Positions 43,394 to 52,784 of a DNA stretch of 64,000 nucleotides are shown piece by piece. Numbering within the stretch: the first letter of the stretch is position 1; each line of letters opens with the position of its first letter. The notes beneath the pieces were generated by a model, which searched no databases, had not been told where the DNA came from, and worked only from the letters and a program-made list of their open reading frames with translations. Origin of the DNA: Limiplasma sp034927815 (GTDB lineage: Bacteria; Bacillota; Clostridia; Christensenellales; Aristaeellaceae); the NCBI GenBank assembly GCA_034927815.1, contig JAYFPK010000029.1, forward strand, positions 62,001 through 126,000. Reading direction: 5' to 3'. The position numbers and the translations under genes are program-made.

Positions 43394-43437
43394 TGTGATC
43401 ACAGTTCAAATTATATGGACTATTTGCACAAAAACAA
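43394..43437 (-). promoter_or_regulatory. Operon promoter with TGTGATCACA palindrome
   Basis: Minus-strand TTGTTT (43432-43437), 16-base spacer, TATAAT (43410-43415). A perfect ten-base palindrome TGTGATCACA (43394-43403) lies at the predicted start site. The weak -35 suggests need of the AraC-type response regulator encoded upstream; the palindrome may be a repressor site. Confidence 0.6.
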
Positions 43438-43466
43438 TGCGAAAATTTAAAGATTCATGGGACAAT

Positions 43467-44270
43467 TTATGGGTTCCTCAGGGCGCTTTGATACTCCTTG
43501 GGGCAGTGGCCGTAGTACTTTTTGAAGACCCGGTTAAAATACCCCACGTCGTTGAAGCCCGTCATGTGGGCAATCTCGGCCACCTTGAACTTGCCGGCCA
43601 GCATGAGCTGCTTGGCCTGTTTCATGCGCAAATCGTTCACGTAGCTCACGAAGCTCTTCCCCGTCTCCTTTTTGAACAGCACGGAAAAATAGGCGGCGTT
43701 CATGAAAATGGTGTCCGCGGCCCTCTCCAGGGTGATTTCCGTGCAGTAGTTCTCGTGGATATAGTGCAGCGCCTTGCGGACTTGCTCGTGGCCCACCGTT
43801 GCCGCGGCCTCGGACAGGACCTCCGTATGCAGCCCCTGCTGCAGTTTTTTCAGCTCCGCTTGCATCCTGGCCCGGTTATCCCGCTCCCGGCGCTTGGCCA
43901 GCACCAGCGCCTTGACCCGCTCCACCACCTCGTAGAGCTCCTCTTCCTCGATGGGCTTGAGCAAGTAGCCGGCGGCCCCCTGCTCCAGGGCCCTTTGGGC
44001 GTAGGAGAAATACCCGTATCCGCTGATGAGGATCACCTGGGTATGGGGAGAGGCTTTTTTGATTTGGCCCAGCATCTCCAGGCCGTCCAGCCCGGGCATG
44101 CGGATGTCGGCCAGAACGATTTCCGGGCACAGCTTCCGGCAAAGGGCCAGCCCTTCGTCCCCGTTGGAGGCTTCCCCCGCCACGGTGACGTCCCGCACCC
44201 CTTTTTCCAGCAAATGGCGCAGCAGGTAGCGGATGTCCTCCTCGTCGTCCACAATGATGGCTTTATACAT
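43467..44270 (-). CDS. AraC-type response regulator
   Basis: A 267-residue regulator. Receiver domain with EIVLADIRMPGLDG (phosphoacceptor Asp) and GYLLKPIEEEE; linker helix rich in Arg/Glu; AraC DNA-binding domain at about 160-262 (LERAADTIFMNAAYFSVLF, VAEIAHMTGFNDVGYFNRVFKK). GGAGCTGAAAA precedes the ATG, which overlaps the kinase gene by eight bases. Expected to activate the ABC/transketolase operon that follows. Confidence 0.92.
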   Translation of the reverse strand: MYKAIIVDDEEDIRYLLRHLLEKGVRDVTVAGEASNGDEGLALCRKLCPEIVLADIRMPGLDGLEMLGQIKKASPHTQVILISGYGYFSYAQRALEQGAAGYLLKPIEEEELYEVVERVKALVLAKRRERDNRARMQAELKKLQQGLHTEVLSEAAATVGHEQVRKALHYIHENYCTEITLERAADTIFMNAAYFSVLFKKETGKSFVSYVNDLRMKQAKQLMLAGKFKVAEIAHMTGFNDVGYFNRVFKKYYGHCPKEYQSALRNP

Positions 44271-46071
44271 TTTTCAGCTCCTTTGCGTCCCGGCGCACCG
44301 GGATTTCGAACCAGACCTCCGTGCCCTGGTCTTCGGTACTATGGATATGCAGAGCGCTTGTGCCCCCATAGTACAGTTTCAGCCGGGCGTTCACGTTCAA
44401 AATGCCGATGCCCTCGGTGGCGTTGTGGTCATAATCCCGATTCATTTTTTCTTTTAGTTCCGCCAAAAGGGCTTCGGGCATGCCGATCCCGTCGTCCCGG
44501 ATGGAGATATACACCCCGTATTCCGTGGCCCGGCACAGGATGCGCACATGCCCCTCCCCCGTCTTTCGTTCGATGCCGTGGTAGATGGCGTTTTCCACCA
44601 AAGGCTGGATGATGAGCTTGATCACCCTATCCTCCAGCACCTTTTCATCCACCTCGAAGGAGACGGCCAGCCGCTCCTTATAGCGGCTCTGCTGGATGCC
44701 CACGTAGTGCCGGGCGTGGGTCAGCTCTTCCGCCAGGGTGACCTCGTCCCGGCTCCGGCTGATGCTGTAGCGGAAAATGGCGGCCATGGATTTGGCGATA
44801 TCGGCAATGCCGTTCACGTTGTGGCGGATGGCGATGCTGCGCATGGTTTCCAGGGTATTGTAGAGAAAATGCGGGTTGATTTGCGCTTGCAGCGCCAGGA
44901 AGCGGGCGTTGGCGGTTTCATGCTCCTTGCGCACCAGGTTTTCCATGAGCCGGTTGATCTGGTCCAGCATGGTGTTGAAGCCGCTGGACAGGGCTTGCAT
45001 GTCCCTGTTGACGCTGTCTTTGGCCCGCACGTCGAAATGCCCCCGCCCGGCCCGGCCCATGACGGACACCAGATTTTCGATGGGCCGGGTGATCCGTTTC
45101 GCCAAAAGATAGGCAGACCCCAGGGAAAGGATGAGCGTGCTGATGGCGATGAGGATGGAGAGCCACAGGGCCGTGTTGAACTTGGCGTTCACGCTGCCTT
45201 TGGATACCACGCCCACAACCCGCCAGCTGGACAAGGCGGTCCTGTATTCGGAAAGGGAATACTCCCGGTCGTCCTGCATCAAAGCATCCAGCCCTTTGCC
45301 GCCCACCTGGACCTGGCCGATGCTTTTTCCCACGTCGGCCTCCTGGGGGCTGTAGAGCAGCGTACCGTTCTCGTCCAGAATAAAGAGGGCGTTCTCATCA
45401 TCAATGCGGATGCTCTCCGCCACGGAGCGTATTCTGGCATAGTCCATGTCGATTTGAATGACCCCGATCATGGTCCTTGCGTCCTTGGGGTTGGTGATCT
45501 TCTTCATGAAGGACACCACCCTGGGGCCGGTGCCGTAGACCACCTGGTAATCCGCATGGTGGGCGGGAACGATGGCGCCGTTTGCGTCGGAGCGCATGAA
45601 CCCCTGATACCACTCCTTTTCGGTGAGCCGTTCCTTCACGAAAAAGTTGCTGGAGGTATAGAACTCCTCCGTGGTGCCGATCAGGTAGATGTTGGAGATG
45701 CACGGGCTGGTTCTGCGGACGTTTTTCAGCTCATCCTCCACGTTGCGCACATGCTCCCCCGGCGTGGAGGAGTCCATGAGCTTGCGGCTCTTTTGGAACA
45801 GGTCCTGCTGCACCACCGTGCCCAGCAGTTGGCGCTCGGAAATATAGACGCTCTCCAAATAATAGTCCAGCTTTTCCCCCACCTGCCGGATGATTTCGGA
45901 TTGATAGGCGGTTACCTGATTGTCCACATACTGCCCCAGGGACACAAAATAGTGCGTTCCCATGGCGATGGAGGTAAACAGGATGAGGAAAACGAAGGAA
46001 GTGATGATTTCGGACATGACGGTCCGGTTTCTCCGCCGCGCCTTCGCTGTTTTCAGCTTTTTCCCTTGCAT
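44263..46071 (-). CDS. YesM-type sensor histidine kinase
   Basis: A 602-residue sensor. Helices at about 20-42 and 301-323 flank a double-Cache-like extracellular domain of about 255 residues (FILDENGTLLYSPQEADVGK is typical). A HAMP domain (about 324-376) precedes QAQINPHFLYNTL with H401, and PLVENAIYHGIE is the N-box. ATG 46071 is used, with AAGGGG about ten bases upstream; the frame stays open further but without protein-like sequence. It should sense an extracellular sugar for the downstream operon. Confidence 0.92.
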   Translation of the reverse strand: MQGKKLKTAKARRRNRTVMSEIITSFVFLILFTSIAMGTHYFVSLGQYVDNQVTAYQSEIIRQVGEKLDYYLESVYISERQLLGTVVQQDLFQKSRKLMDSSTPGEHVRNVEDELKNVRRTSPCISNIYLIGTTEEFYTSSNFFVKERLTEKEWYQGFMRSDANGAIVPAHHADYQVVYGTGPRVVSFMKKITNPKDARTMIGVIQIDMDYARIRSVAESIRIDDENALFILDENGTLLYSPQEADVGKSIGQVQVGGKGLDALMQDDREYSLSEYRTALSSWRVVGVVSKGSVNAKFNTALWLSILIAISTLILSLGSAYLLAKRITRPIENLVSVMGRAGRGHFDVRAKDSVNRDMQALSSGFNTMLDQINRLMENLVRKEHETANARFLALQAQINPHFLYNTLETMRSIAIRHNVNGIADIAKSMAAIFRYSISRSRDEVTLAEELTHARHYVGIQQSRYKERLAVSFEVDEKVLEDRVIKLIIQPLVENAIYHGIERKTGEGHVRILCRATEYGVYISIRDDGIGMPEALLAELKEKMNRDYDHNATEGIGILNVNARLKLYYGGTSALHIHSTEDQGTEVWFEIPVRRDAKELKNV

Positions 46072-46312
46072 GTTCCGTGCCCCTTTTCCGGCTGCGTTTT
46101 GGATGGATATCCTTGCATGGCATCCTCTCCCTTCCCATTTTCCTGGTGACGAGACGGCTCCCGCCTGATGCGGCGGCCATGGGATTTGCGTGTTGACCGG
46201 CAAACGCTGCTGCGGGAGAGCTTGCGCCTGGGAAAGCGGCGGCGTGCATCCTGGAGAACCCGCTTCCGTCTCTTGGGCTGGCACGCATGTGCCTTGCGGC
46301 GTATATGGTTTC

Positions 46313-46341
46313 ATTATACCGTTGCGGCGGCAAAATGCAAA
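46313..46341 (-). promoter_or_regulatory. Promoter of the kinase/regulator pair
   Basis: Minus-strand TTTGCA (46336-46341), 17-base spacer, TATAAT (46313-46318). The leader to the kinase start is about 235 bases. The remaining stretch 46342-46551 holds nothing recognisable. Confidence 0.6.
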
Positions 46342-46551
46342 TCATCAGGGCTGGTTTTTTGTGGAGGGCTTGCCATGGCTGCATTTGACAGCTTCACCGG
46401 CCAAAAGGAATGCCTCCCCGGCAAGGCACGCGCCAGGGAAGGGAAGCCTGAAATTGCCATGCAGGGGGAGGGCTTGGGCACGGGATATGGGCCCATGCAT
46501 CCGCACGGGATATGGGCTTCCGCCCGGGGCCGCGCCGGGAGATTCCAGGAG

Positions 46552-46586
46552 AAAAAAGAAGAAGCCCTTTCGACTGGAGGGCTTCT
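46552..46586 (-). terminator. Terminator of the GH66-ABC operon
   Basis: Minus-strand stem AGAAGCCCT / AGGGCTTCT (46560-46586) followed by TCTTTTTT (46552-46559). It lies about 150 bases past the last permease gene. Confidence 0.75.
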
Positions 46587-46738
46587 CTCTTGTTTCTTTA
46601 TGCTTTTGCGGCGGGGAGGATTTTCAGGTGATCGGCTTGTGCGAAAGGGCATGCCCGCCACAGCGCCAGCCACTTCGGGAGGATGGATCGCAAGAAGGGA
46701 TTGCCGCCTGGGCTATGGAAAGGTACGCTCCGCTTTCC

Positions 46739-47584
46739 CTACGCTTTTACGGAGCCTTCGGCCAGCCCCGATACCACAAATTGCTTTTGGAATACGCCGA
46801 ACAAAAGGATGATGGGGATCTGGGCCAGGATCGAAGCGGAGAAGATCCATTCCCAGCGGGTGGCGTGGGCGCCTTTTAAGGATTGGATCATCACCGGCAA
46901 GGTGATGTTTTTCTGCACGCCGCCCAACACAACCTTGGCAGAGAAAAACTCCTCCCAGGTGCCTTGCAGGCAGAAGATGGCCAGCGTGCCGATAGCGGGC
47001 AAGGCCAGGGGAAGCAGCACCCGGAAGAAGATGGTCATATGCCCGCCGCCGTCGATGAGAACGGCCTCCTCCAGCTCCTTGGGCAGCGCGGCCATATGGC
47101 CCCGCAGAAAGAACGTATTGCCGCAGACGCCCGCCCCCACATACAGCAAAACCAGGCCCGCCTTGGTGCCGATGAGGCCGCTGGGCGCGCTTCCCAGGCC
47201 TTGCAGCACGAGAAATTGAGGAATGATCCCCAGGAATCCCGGGAGCATCAAGGTAAACAGGTAGATTTTGAACAGGGCTTCCTTGCCTAAAAAGTCGATT
47301 CTGGCGAAGCCATAGGCGGAGAGGGAAGCGATGAGCACGGTGAAAAGGGTTGTGCACAGCGTGATCACAACGCTGTTCCATGCCGCCTGGGGCAAAGCGG
47401 ACTGGGACAGCACGTGGGCGTAGGCCCCGAAGCTCAGCCTGGTGGGAAAGAGATGGGGCGGATTGGGCAGCACATAGCTGAACTCCTCAAAGGAGTTGCA
47501 CAGCATGAACCAGAAGGGTAAAATGAAGATCACAACGCTGAGGAGCAATAGCGCCGCAAACAACAACTTCCGGACAGCCTTCAT
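46739..47584 (-). CDS. Sugar ABC transporter permease (MalG-like)
   Basis: A 281-residue permease with six hydrophobic segments; the EAA loop is EEAVLIDGGGHMTIFFRVLLP. ATGA overlap with the upstream permease. Last gene of the GH66 operon. Confidence 0.92.
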   Translation of the reverse strand: MKAVRKLLFAALLLLSVVIFILPFWFMLCNSFEEFSYVLPNPPHLFPTRLSFGAYAHVLSQSALPQAAWNSVVITLCTTLFTVLIASLSAYGFARIDFLGKEALFKIYLFTLMLPGFLGIIPQFLVLQGLGSAPSGLIGTKAGLVLLYVGAGVCGNTFFLRGHMAALPKELEEAVLIDGGGHMTIFFRVLLPLALPAIGTLAIFCLQGTWEEFFSAKVVLGGVQKNITLPVMIQSLKGAHATRWEWIFSASILAQIPIILLFGVFQKQFVVSGLAEGSVKA

Positions 47585-48537
47585 GCCCCCTTCCCCCCTT
47601 CTGTGCGGAAGAGCTTGTTGAGGACCGCCGTGGTAAGCAGCACCAGCGCCGCCGTGATCATGCCGATGGCGGCCCCTTGCCCGAACTCAAACAGGTTGAA
47701 GGACTTATCGTACAAAAGGTATTGAAGCACGCCGGTGGTGCCCCGGGGATTGCCGCCGGTAAGCATCATCACCTGGATGAACACGCCAAAGGAACCGATG
47801 ATCATGTTCACAAGGACGTAGAAGCTGGTGGCCTTGAGCAGCGGCACGGTGATGTACCAGAACCGGGCCGCCTTCCCGGCCCCGTCCAGAACGCCGGCCT
47901 CATACAGGTCGTTGGAGATGCCTTGCAGGCCGGCCAGGTAAATGATCATGGCCCAGCCGGTATTCTTCCAGACGCCCAATAGCCAGATCACCAGATTGGC
48001 GGTCCAGGTGCGCTGCAACCAGGGCACATATTCCGGCATGAGGTGAAACACATCCTTCAGCAGATGGTTGACCAGCCCCGCGCCCCCGGCGTTGAACATA
48101 TAGGCGAACACATTGCCTACGATCACCCAGCTGGTGATCACGGGCAAATAGAAGCAGGTCCGGAAAAACACCCGCCCGCGCCTGAGGGAGTTGATCATCA
48201 CGGCCAAGACGAGGCCAAAGAGCATGATGAAGGGCGTTGTGACAATGGCGTACAAAAAGTTGTTCCGGATGGCCAGCAGCAGCCGGTCGCCCCGCTCCGT
48301 GAAAAGCGCGGTGAAGTTCTCAAGGCCGTTCCAGGTCATGGCGCGCTGCACGATTTGGTATTCTGAGAAGCTGATGCGGATGTTGAACAGCATGGGGTAG
48401 AGGATGAACACGCAGGCCAGGACCAGCCCGGGCAGAACAAAGGGCGCGGCCGGAATGAGGTTGCGGGCGCGCCTGCGCCGAAGCTGCTGTTTCTCCCGCT
48501 TCAGCGCGGGCTTTGAATCGTGGGCAAGCTGTGCCAT
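47581..48537 (-). CDS. Sugar ABC transporter permease (MalF-like)
   Basis: A 318-residue permease with a basic N-terminal tail (about 30 residues) then six hydrophobic segments; the EAA loop is EAGVLDGAGKAARFWYITVP. ATG 48537 follows GGGAGGGG. A 72-base gap separates it from the binding-protein gene. Partner of the MalG-like protein; imports the product of the GH66 enzyme or a related glucan. Confidence 0.92.
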   Translation of the reverse strand: MAQLAHDSKPALKREKQQLRRRRARNLIPAAPFVLPGLVLACVFILYPMLFNIRISFSEYQIVQRAMTWNGLENFTALFTERGDRLLLAIRNNFLYAIVTTPFIMLFGLVLAVMINSLRRGRVFFRTCFYLPVITSWVIVGNVFAYMFNAGGAGLVNHLLKDVFHLMPEYVPWLQRTWTANLVIWLLGVWKNTGWAMIIYLAGLQGISNDLYEAGVLDGAGKAARFWYITVPLLKATSFYVLVNMIIGSFGVFIQVMMLTGGNPRGTTGVLQYLLYDKSFNLFEFGQGAAIGMITAALVLLTTAVLNKLFRTEGGKGA

Positions 48538-48609
48538 ATTACCCCTCCCTTCACAACGGGAAAGGGACGGAAGGGGCAATGCCCTTCCGCGCCCTGTACC
48601 GTAGGATGG

Positions 48610-49806
48610 TTATTTTGCCAGTTCCATGTCGATTTCCGCGGCGATGCCGGTGAGGGTTTCCTGCACGTCCGCCCCTTCCATGAAGATCATGGTCATGGCG
48701 TCCGTCCACAGCTGTTCCACGGCGGAAGCCTGGGGCGTGGGGATGCGGCTCTGGGCGGAGGCTAGCTGCCGCATGTAGACGCTCCACTTGGGATCGGCCT
48801 GTACGGCTTCGCTGTCCGCGCAGCTCTTTAAGGTGGGAATCACCCCAACCTCAAGCAGCGTCAGCTGAACCTCCTCGCTCATCATGAACTGCACGAAGCG
48901 GAAGGCGGCGTCCTTCTTTTCGCTGCCCGAGAAGATCACGATGTTCTCGCCCCCCACCACGGAGGCGGACCGGCCGTTATAGGTGGGGATCAGCGCGGGA
49001 ACGATGGCGTCGGAGAAGGGATACCAGGGGCCTTCGAAAAACATGGCGTATTGGCTCTGGATGCCATCCCAGGCGTCCGCGGTGCCGTCCACATCCCGGA
49101 TGGTGAACACGCCGTCGTCATGCATCCGCATGATGGCCTTCATCGCCGCCACGCTTTCCTGGCTGTCCAGGTAGCCGCTGGCTTTGGTGAAGCCCTCGTC
49201 CGTCACCTTGCCGCCGAACAGCCAGAAATAGGTGTACATATCCCAGTCCCCAAGGCCGGAGACGTTGAGCTTGTATTCCCCGGGGGCCTTTTCCTTACAG
49301 GCGGCGATGAACTCCTCCATGGTGGCGGGAGCGCCTTCAAAGCCCAGCGCCTTCATGCTTTCCAGGTTGACCACCGCCGCCTTGCAGTTGGTGTTCAGGG
49401 GCAGCCCGTAATAGTGGCCGTTCCACAAATTGGTGGACAGGGGGCCTTCCAGCACGGCGGATTTGAGCGCCTCAAAGCCCTCGATTTCGTCCATGGCGAC
49501 GATGCCGCCCAACTTGGCGTAAGCGCTGGTCTTGGTGATATCCACCCGGGCGACGTCCGGAACAACGCCCGTGCCCAGCGCCGTTACCAGCATTTGATTG
49601 AAATCGCCGCTCTGGCGCACGGCTTCTACCTTGATGCCGGGGTTCGCCGCTTCAAACATGGGAATGATGACATCGTCCAGGATAGGGGTTTCAGCATCGC
49701 CGTAGGTATGCCAGAAGGTGAGGGTGGTCGCCTCGCCGGCAGAAGCCACAGCGCACAGGCTCAGTACCATTGCCAGCATCAACACAAGAGCAATCAGCTT
49801 TTTCAT
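48610..49806 (-). CDS. Extracellular sugar-binding protein of an ABC transporter
   Basis: A 398-residue family-1 type binding protein. The signal peptide ends VASA-GE; a Cys in its core (LSLCAV) does not form a lipobox. TTLTFWHTYGDAETPILDDV opens the mature fold and WNGHYYGLPLNTNCKAAVVN is the hinge strand. The second ATG (49806) is used because GGAGG abuts the first one (49815). Being co-transcribed with a GH66 enzyme suggests isomalto- or cyclo-isomaltooligosaccharide ligands. Confidence 0.92.
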   Translation of the reverse strand: MKKLIALVLMLAMVLSLCAVASAGEATTLTFWHTYGDAETPILDDVIIPMFEAANPGIKVEAVRQSGDFNQMLVTALGTGVVPDVARVDITKTSAYAKLGGIVAMDEIEGFEALKSAVLEGPLSTNLWNGHYYGLPLNTNCKAAVVNLESMKALGFEGAPATMEEFIAACKEKAPGEYKLNVSGLGDWDMYTYFWLFGGKVTDEGFTKASGYLDSQESVAAMKAIMRMHDDGVFTIRDVDGTADAWDGIQSQYAMFFEGPWYPFSDAIVPALIPTYNGRSASVVGGENIVIFSGSEKKDAAFRFVQFMMSEEVQLTLLEVGVIPTLKSCADSEAVQADPKWSVYMRQLASAQSRIPTPQASAVEQLWTDAMTMIFMEGADVQETLTGIAAEIDMELAK

Positions 49807-49836
49807 TGGGTACATCCTCCGACTTCAAATTTATTC

Positions 49837-51624
49837 TCATGCGCCTTCACGCAGGAAAACCATGTTCCAGTACGCCAGGGAGGGAACGGTGAACTGGAGA
49901 TACCGGCCGCCCTCGTCCTCCCCGCAAACGAAGGGCAAGGATACGGGCGCGAGATCCTCCCCGTCAGGGGAGGCCAGGAATACGCTTTGGGTGGAGCAGT
50001 CCGTGTACAAGCGGGTCACAAGGCCGTTTTGCGCGACGGGGGCCTTCTTGGTCTGCTCCTCATCCCGCCAGGCCGAATCGGTGCCAAACAGGTTGATGAA
50101 ATGGTACACCTCATGCCGCCCATCCCCTTTGGCAAAGCACCAGATCGTGTCCGCTTGCCCATTTTCGCTCACAGGCCGGTTCTCAATCGCCACTTTGTGC
50201 TGAAGGGGGGATTGGCCATCCCGCAGGAGGTTTTCGTAGGCGACGATAAAGTCGTACATCCGCTCTACGTCCCGGGTTAGGGATTCCTCCATCCCCTTGT
50301 TTTGGTCCCCGGGAAAGTATTCGTCGGACAGCATTGCGCCGCCATTGCCCAATTCAATCCTGGCCCCGCCGGAGGCGAATACCACGCTGTCCAGGAGCCG
50401 CACCGCGGCGGCGTTGAAGGTGGGGCTGGGGTGGCGGTAGTTCACATACGCCGCCACCACCAGCGATTTCCCGCCGCTTTGCCGGTGAGCCTGGAGGATG
50501 GCCTTGTGCAAACTATAATAGTCCGTGTAGGGCAGCCCGTCGCCGTCGCTGTCCCAGGGCCAGAATTCGGCGTAGAGCACATCCACATCGCTGACGCTGA
50601 CATGTTCAATCCCCTGGGCCCCCACCGGGTTGAACACCAGGTACTTGTCCCCCAGGGCCGCTTTGGCGGCGTTGAGGAATTGCGTGTAGCAGTCCTTGAC
50701 CAGATGGATGGGCGTGCCGCTTTCGCCATACCCCAGGGGTCCGCCTTCCGCGGTCGTCATGGGCCCGTTTTCCCCGATGGTGTCCCCGTGCCATCCGTCA
50801 AAGGCAAAGGCCTGGAAGACGCGGCTTTGCTGGGCAAAGAGGTAGCGCTGCCACCGGGAATCCAGGGGGTTGAAATACTGTAATATGCCCACGGGGCCCA
50901 GCTCCGCGTCCATGTCGCAGGTAAAGTCCTCCCCGTTGGCCTTCATCAGCCGCCAGGCGGCGTCCACCCCGGAGCCGTCCGCCAGGTAGGTTTGGTTGGC
51001 GGCGTAAATCATGTTGTAGGCCATGCAGATCATGTTGTGCTCGTGGGCCGCGGCGATATAGCGCCGCAAAATGGCTCCGTCCACTTCCCGGCCGGACCAG
51101 TCCCGCCAGGCCCGGGTATCCGGCGCTACGGGGATATGGTGGCGGTACTGCCAGTCATAAAACTGAATCCCATTGAGATGATAGCGCGCCATCCGCCGGA
51201 TTTTGCCCTGGGCGTCCGCCCCGGGGGTGAAATCCCAAAGATAGCCATAGCGCGGAAACCGCGTCCAATCCGAGGAGCAGTCAACGGCGGTATGCGCGGC
51301 GGCCAAAAAGCGCCGGGATTCGTCCAGCGCGTGCATCTGCAGCAAATAGCCCGTGAAATCCCTTTGAGGAAGAAGGAAGGAAATGCTTTCGCTGCCTGCC
51401 GCGGCCTCAAGGGTCAAAACCGTTTCCTCCAGATGCAGCAGGGCGGCGCGCAGGAACGAGGCTTCCGGCGGCACACCGGTCAGCCGCACCCCAACGGAAG
51501 CTCCGGGCGCATACATGGCTTGATCCAGAAAACAATCCATCTGACCTTCTCCTTGCGCCGGGGAATGCGCAAACAGCAATGCCGCCGGTATGCTTGCCGC
51601 GCAAAACCCAAGCTGCTTCTTCAT
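49837..51624 (-). CDS. GH66 dextranase / cycloisomaltooligosaccharide glucanotransferase-like enzyme
   Basis: A 595-residue enzyme with an N-terminal signal-like peptide (MKKQLGFCAASIPAALLFAH). After a beta domain (to about 110) comes the GH66 barrel: RFPRYGYLWDF, YHLNGIQFYDWQYRHH, the nucleophile D276 in FDGWHGDT, and the likely acid/base E353 in VLYAEFWPWDSD, then a C-terminal beta domain. GH66 enzymes cut or cyclise alpha-1,6-glucans such as dextran. It lacks the CBM35 insertion of the cyclising enzymes as far as I can see, which favours dextranase action. The ribosome site is weak; ATG 51669 is an alternative. It heads the operon behind a LacI-type operator. Confidence 0.87.
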   Translation of the reverse strand: MKKQLGFCAASIPAALLFAHSPAQGEGQMDCFLDQAMYAPGASVGVRLTGVPPEASFLRAALLHLEETVLTLEAAAGSESISFLLPQRDFTGYLLQMHALDESRRFLAAAHTAVDCSSDWTRFPRYGYLWDFTPGADAQGKIRRMARYHLNGIQFYDWQYRHHIPVAPDTRAWRDWSGREVDGAILRRYIAAAHEHNMICMAYNMIYAANQTYLADGSGVDAAWRLMKANGEDFTCDMDAELGPVGILQYFNPLDSRWQRYLFAQQSRVFQAFAFDGWHGDTIGENGPMTTAEGGPLGYGESGTPIHLVKDCYTQFLNAAKAALGDKYLVFNPVGAQGIEHVSVSDVDVLYAEFWPWDSDGDGLPYTDYYSLHKAILQAHRQSGGKSLVVAAYVNYRHPSPTFNAAAVRLLDSVVFASGGARIELGNGGAMLSDEYFPGDQNKGMEESLTRDVERMYDFIVAYENLLRDGQSPLQHKVAIENRPVSENGQADTIWCFAKGDGRHEVYHFINLFGTDSAWRDEEQTKKAPVAQNGLVTRLYTDCSTQSVFLASPDGEDLAPVSLPFVCGEDEGGRYLQFTVPSLAYWNMVFLREGA

Positions 51625-51684
51625 AACGGGCCGTCTCGTTCTTTTCAGCAACAGAATAGCAGATGGCATGATTTTCTTCAATAT

Positions 51685-51698
51685 GTTATGCGCATAAC
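51685..51698. promoter_or_regulatory. LacI-family operator before the GH66 gene
   Basis: Perfect palindrome GTTATGCGCATAAC, identical to the one before the LacI gene. It lies 61 bases upstream of the chosen GH66 start and 45 bases from the lacI stop. A clear -35/-10 pair could not be fixed around it. Confidence 0.8.
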
Positions 51699-51742
51699 CA
51701 ACAAAATATATCAATGGAGGCTGTGCAATTTGGTGATTGTGA

Positions 51743-52771
51743 CTAGGGACGGGCTCTTTTTCCCACGCTTTGCCCCTTCACGATCCGGGTGGGCAAGGTG
51801 AGGGACGCGGGGGGCTCCGCCGTACCGGCCAGCAAATCAAAGAGCATTTTAATGGCCGCCTCCGCCTTGTTGGATACGTTCTGGTGAACCGTCGTAAGGC
51901 GCGGGCGGATCACCCGGGATAAAATGTTGTCGTCAAAGCCGGTCACAGAGAGGTCCCGGGGAACGGAGATGCCGTGGTCGCTCAAAAAGCCCAGGGCTTC
52001 CACGGCGTAGTAGTCGGAAATGAACATCCAGGCCGTATCCCGCCTGTCCTTGAGCCGGCTGATAAGCCTGGCAAAATCGTCCTGCCTGCGCTTGCGGTCC
52101 TTGGAAATGCAGTGGTAGCGTTCCTGGGACCAGGGGATGCCCGCCTTGCCCAGCGCCTGGATGTGCCCATCCAGCCGCTTTGCGTCCAGGCCCCACAGCG
52201 TAGGCTGATCGCCAATATACAGGATATCCCGGTGACCCTGGGACAGCAGGTACTCGGTCATGCCGTACATGCCGGCCCGGTCGTCCAGACCCACATTGTT
52301 GTACTGCTCCCCCTCGTCAAAATAGCAGTCCACAAACACAATGGCCTTTTGGGTCACCTGCATCAGCTCCCGGCACTGGTTTGCCTGGAGCCCCATGACG
52401 ATCAAGCCCACCGCGTTCCAGGTTTGGGAAATGCGGTGGATTTCAGCGGCATTTTGGGCGGCGTGCAGCATCGTAAAATAGCCCCGGGTACGGATGGAGT
52501 TTTCCAGCGCGGCAATAATCTCGCTGACATAGGGGTCCTGCAAGGCGAATTTTTCCTCGCGGTTGGGGTAGTTGGTGATCACGCCCACGATCTCGCTGTC
52601 GCCCTTGGCCAGCATGCGCGCGCTCATGTTGGGGATGTACTGGTATTGCTCCAGCTTTTCCCGGATCATCTGCGCCGTTTCCGGCGACATCTTCCGCAGG
52701 TGCCCGTGGATCACGTTGGAAACGGTGGCGGTAGAAACGCCAAGGGCGTTTGCGATTTCCTTGATCGTCAT
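51743..52771 (-). CDS. LacI-family transcriptional repressor
   Basis: A 342-residue LacI/GalR protein. The helix-turn-helix and hinge are at residues 1-55 (MTIKEIANALGVSTATVSNV, then PNMSARMLA); the periplasmic-binding-like sensor domain follows (VGLIVMG, DILYIGDQP, SVTGFDDNILSRVIRPRLTT). ATG 52771 is used because it begins the helix-turn-helix. It is transcribed toward the GH66 operon and its own start carries the same palindrome, so it should repress itself and the GH66 operon until a glucan-derived sugar binds. Confidence 0.93.
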   Translation of the reverse strand: MTIKEIANALGVSTATVSNVIHGHLRKMSPETAQMIREKLEQYQYIPNMSARMLAKGDSEIVGVITNYPNREEKFALQDPYVSEIIAALENSIRTRGYFTMLHAAQNAAEIHRISQTWNAVGLIVMGLQANQCRELMQVTQKAIVFVDCYFDEGEQYNNVGLDDRAGMYGMTEYLLSQGHRDILYIGDQPTLWGLDAKRLDGHIQALGKAGIPWSQERYHCISKDRKRRQDDFARLISRLKDRRDTAWMFISDYYAVEALGFLSDHGISVPRDLSVTGFDDNILSRVIRPRLTTVHQNVSNKAEAAIKMLFDLLAGTAEPPASLTLPTRIVKGQSVGKRARP

Positions 52772-52784
52772 TCCAACACCCCCT

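Noticed and set aside
43394..43403. CRP site (TGTGATCACA)
   Set aside because: A CRP site needs TGTGA-N6-TCACA; here the halves abut without the six-base spacer, so it is recorded only as a palindrome.
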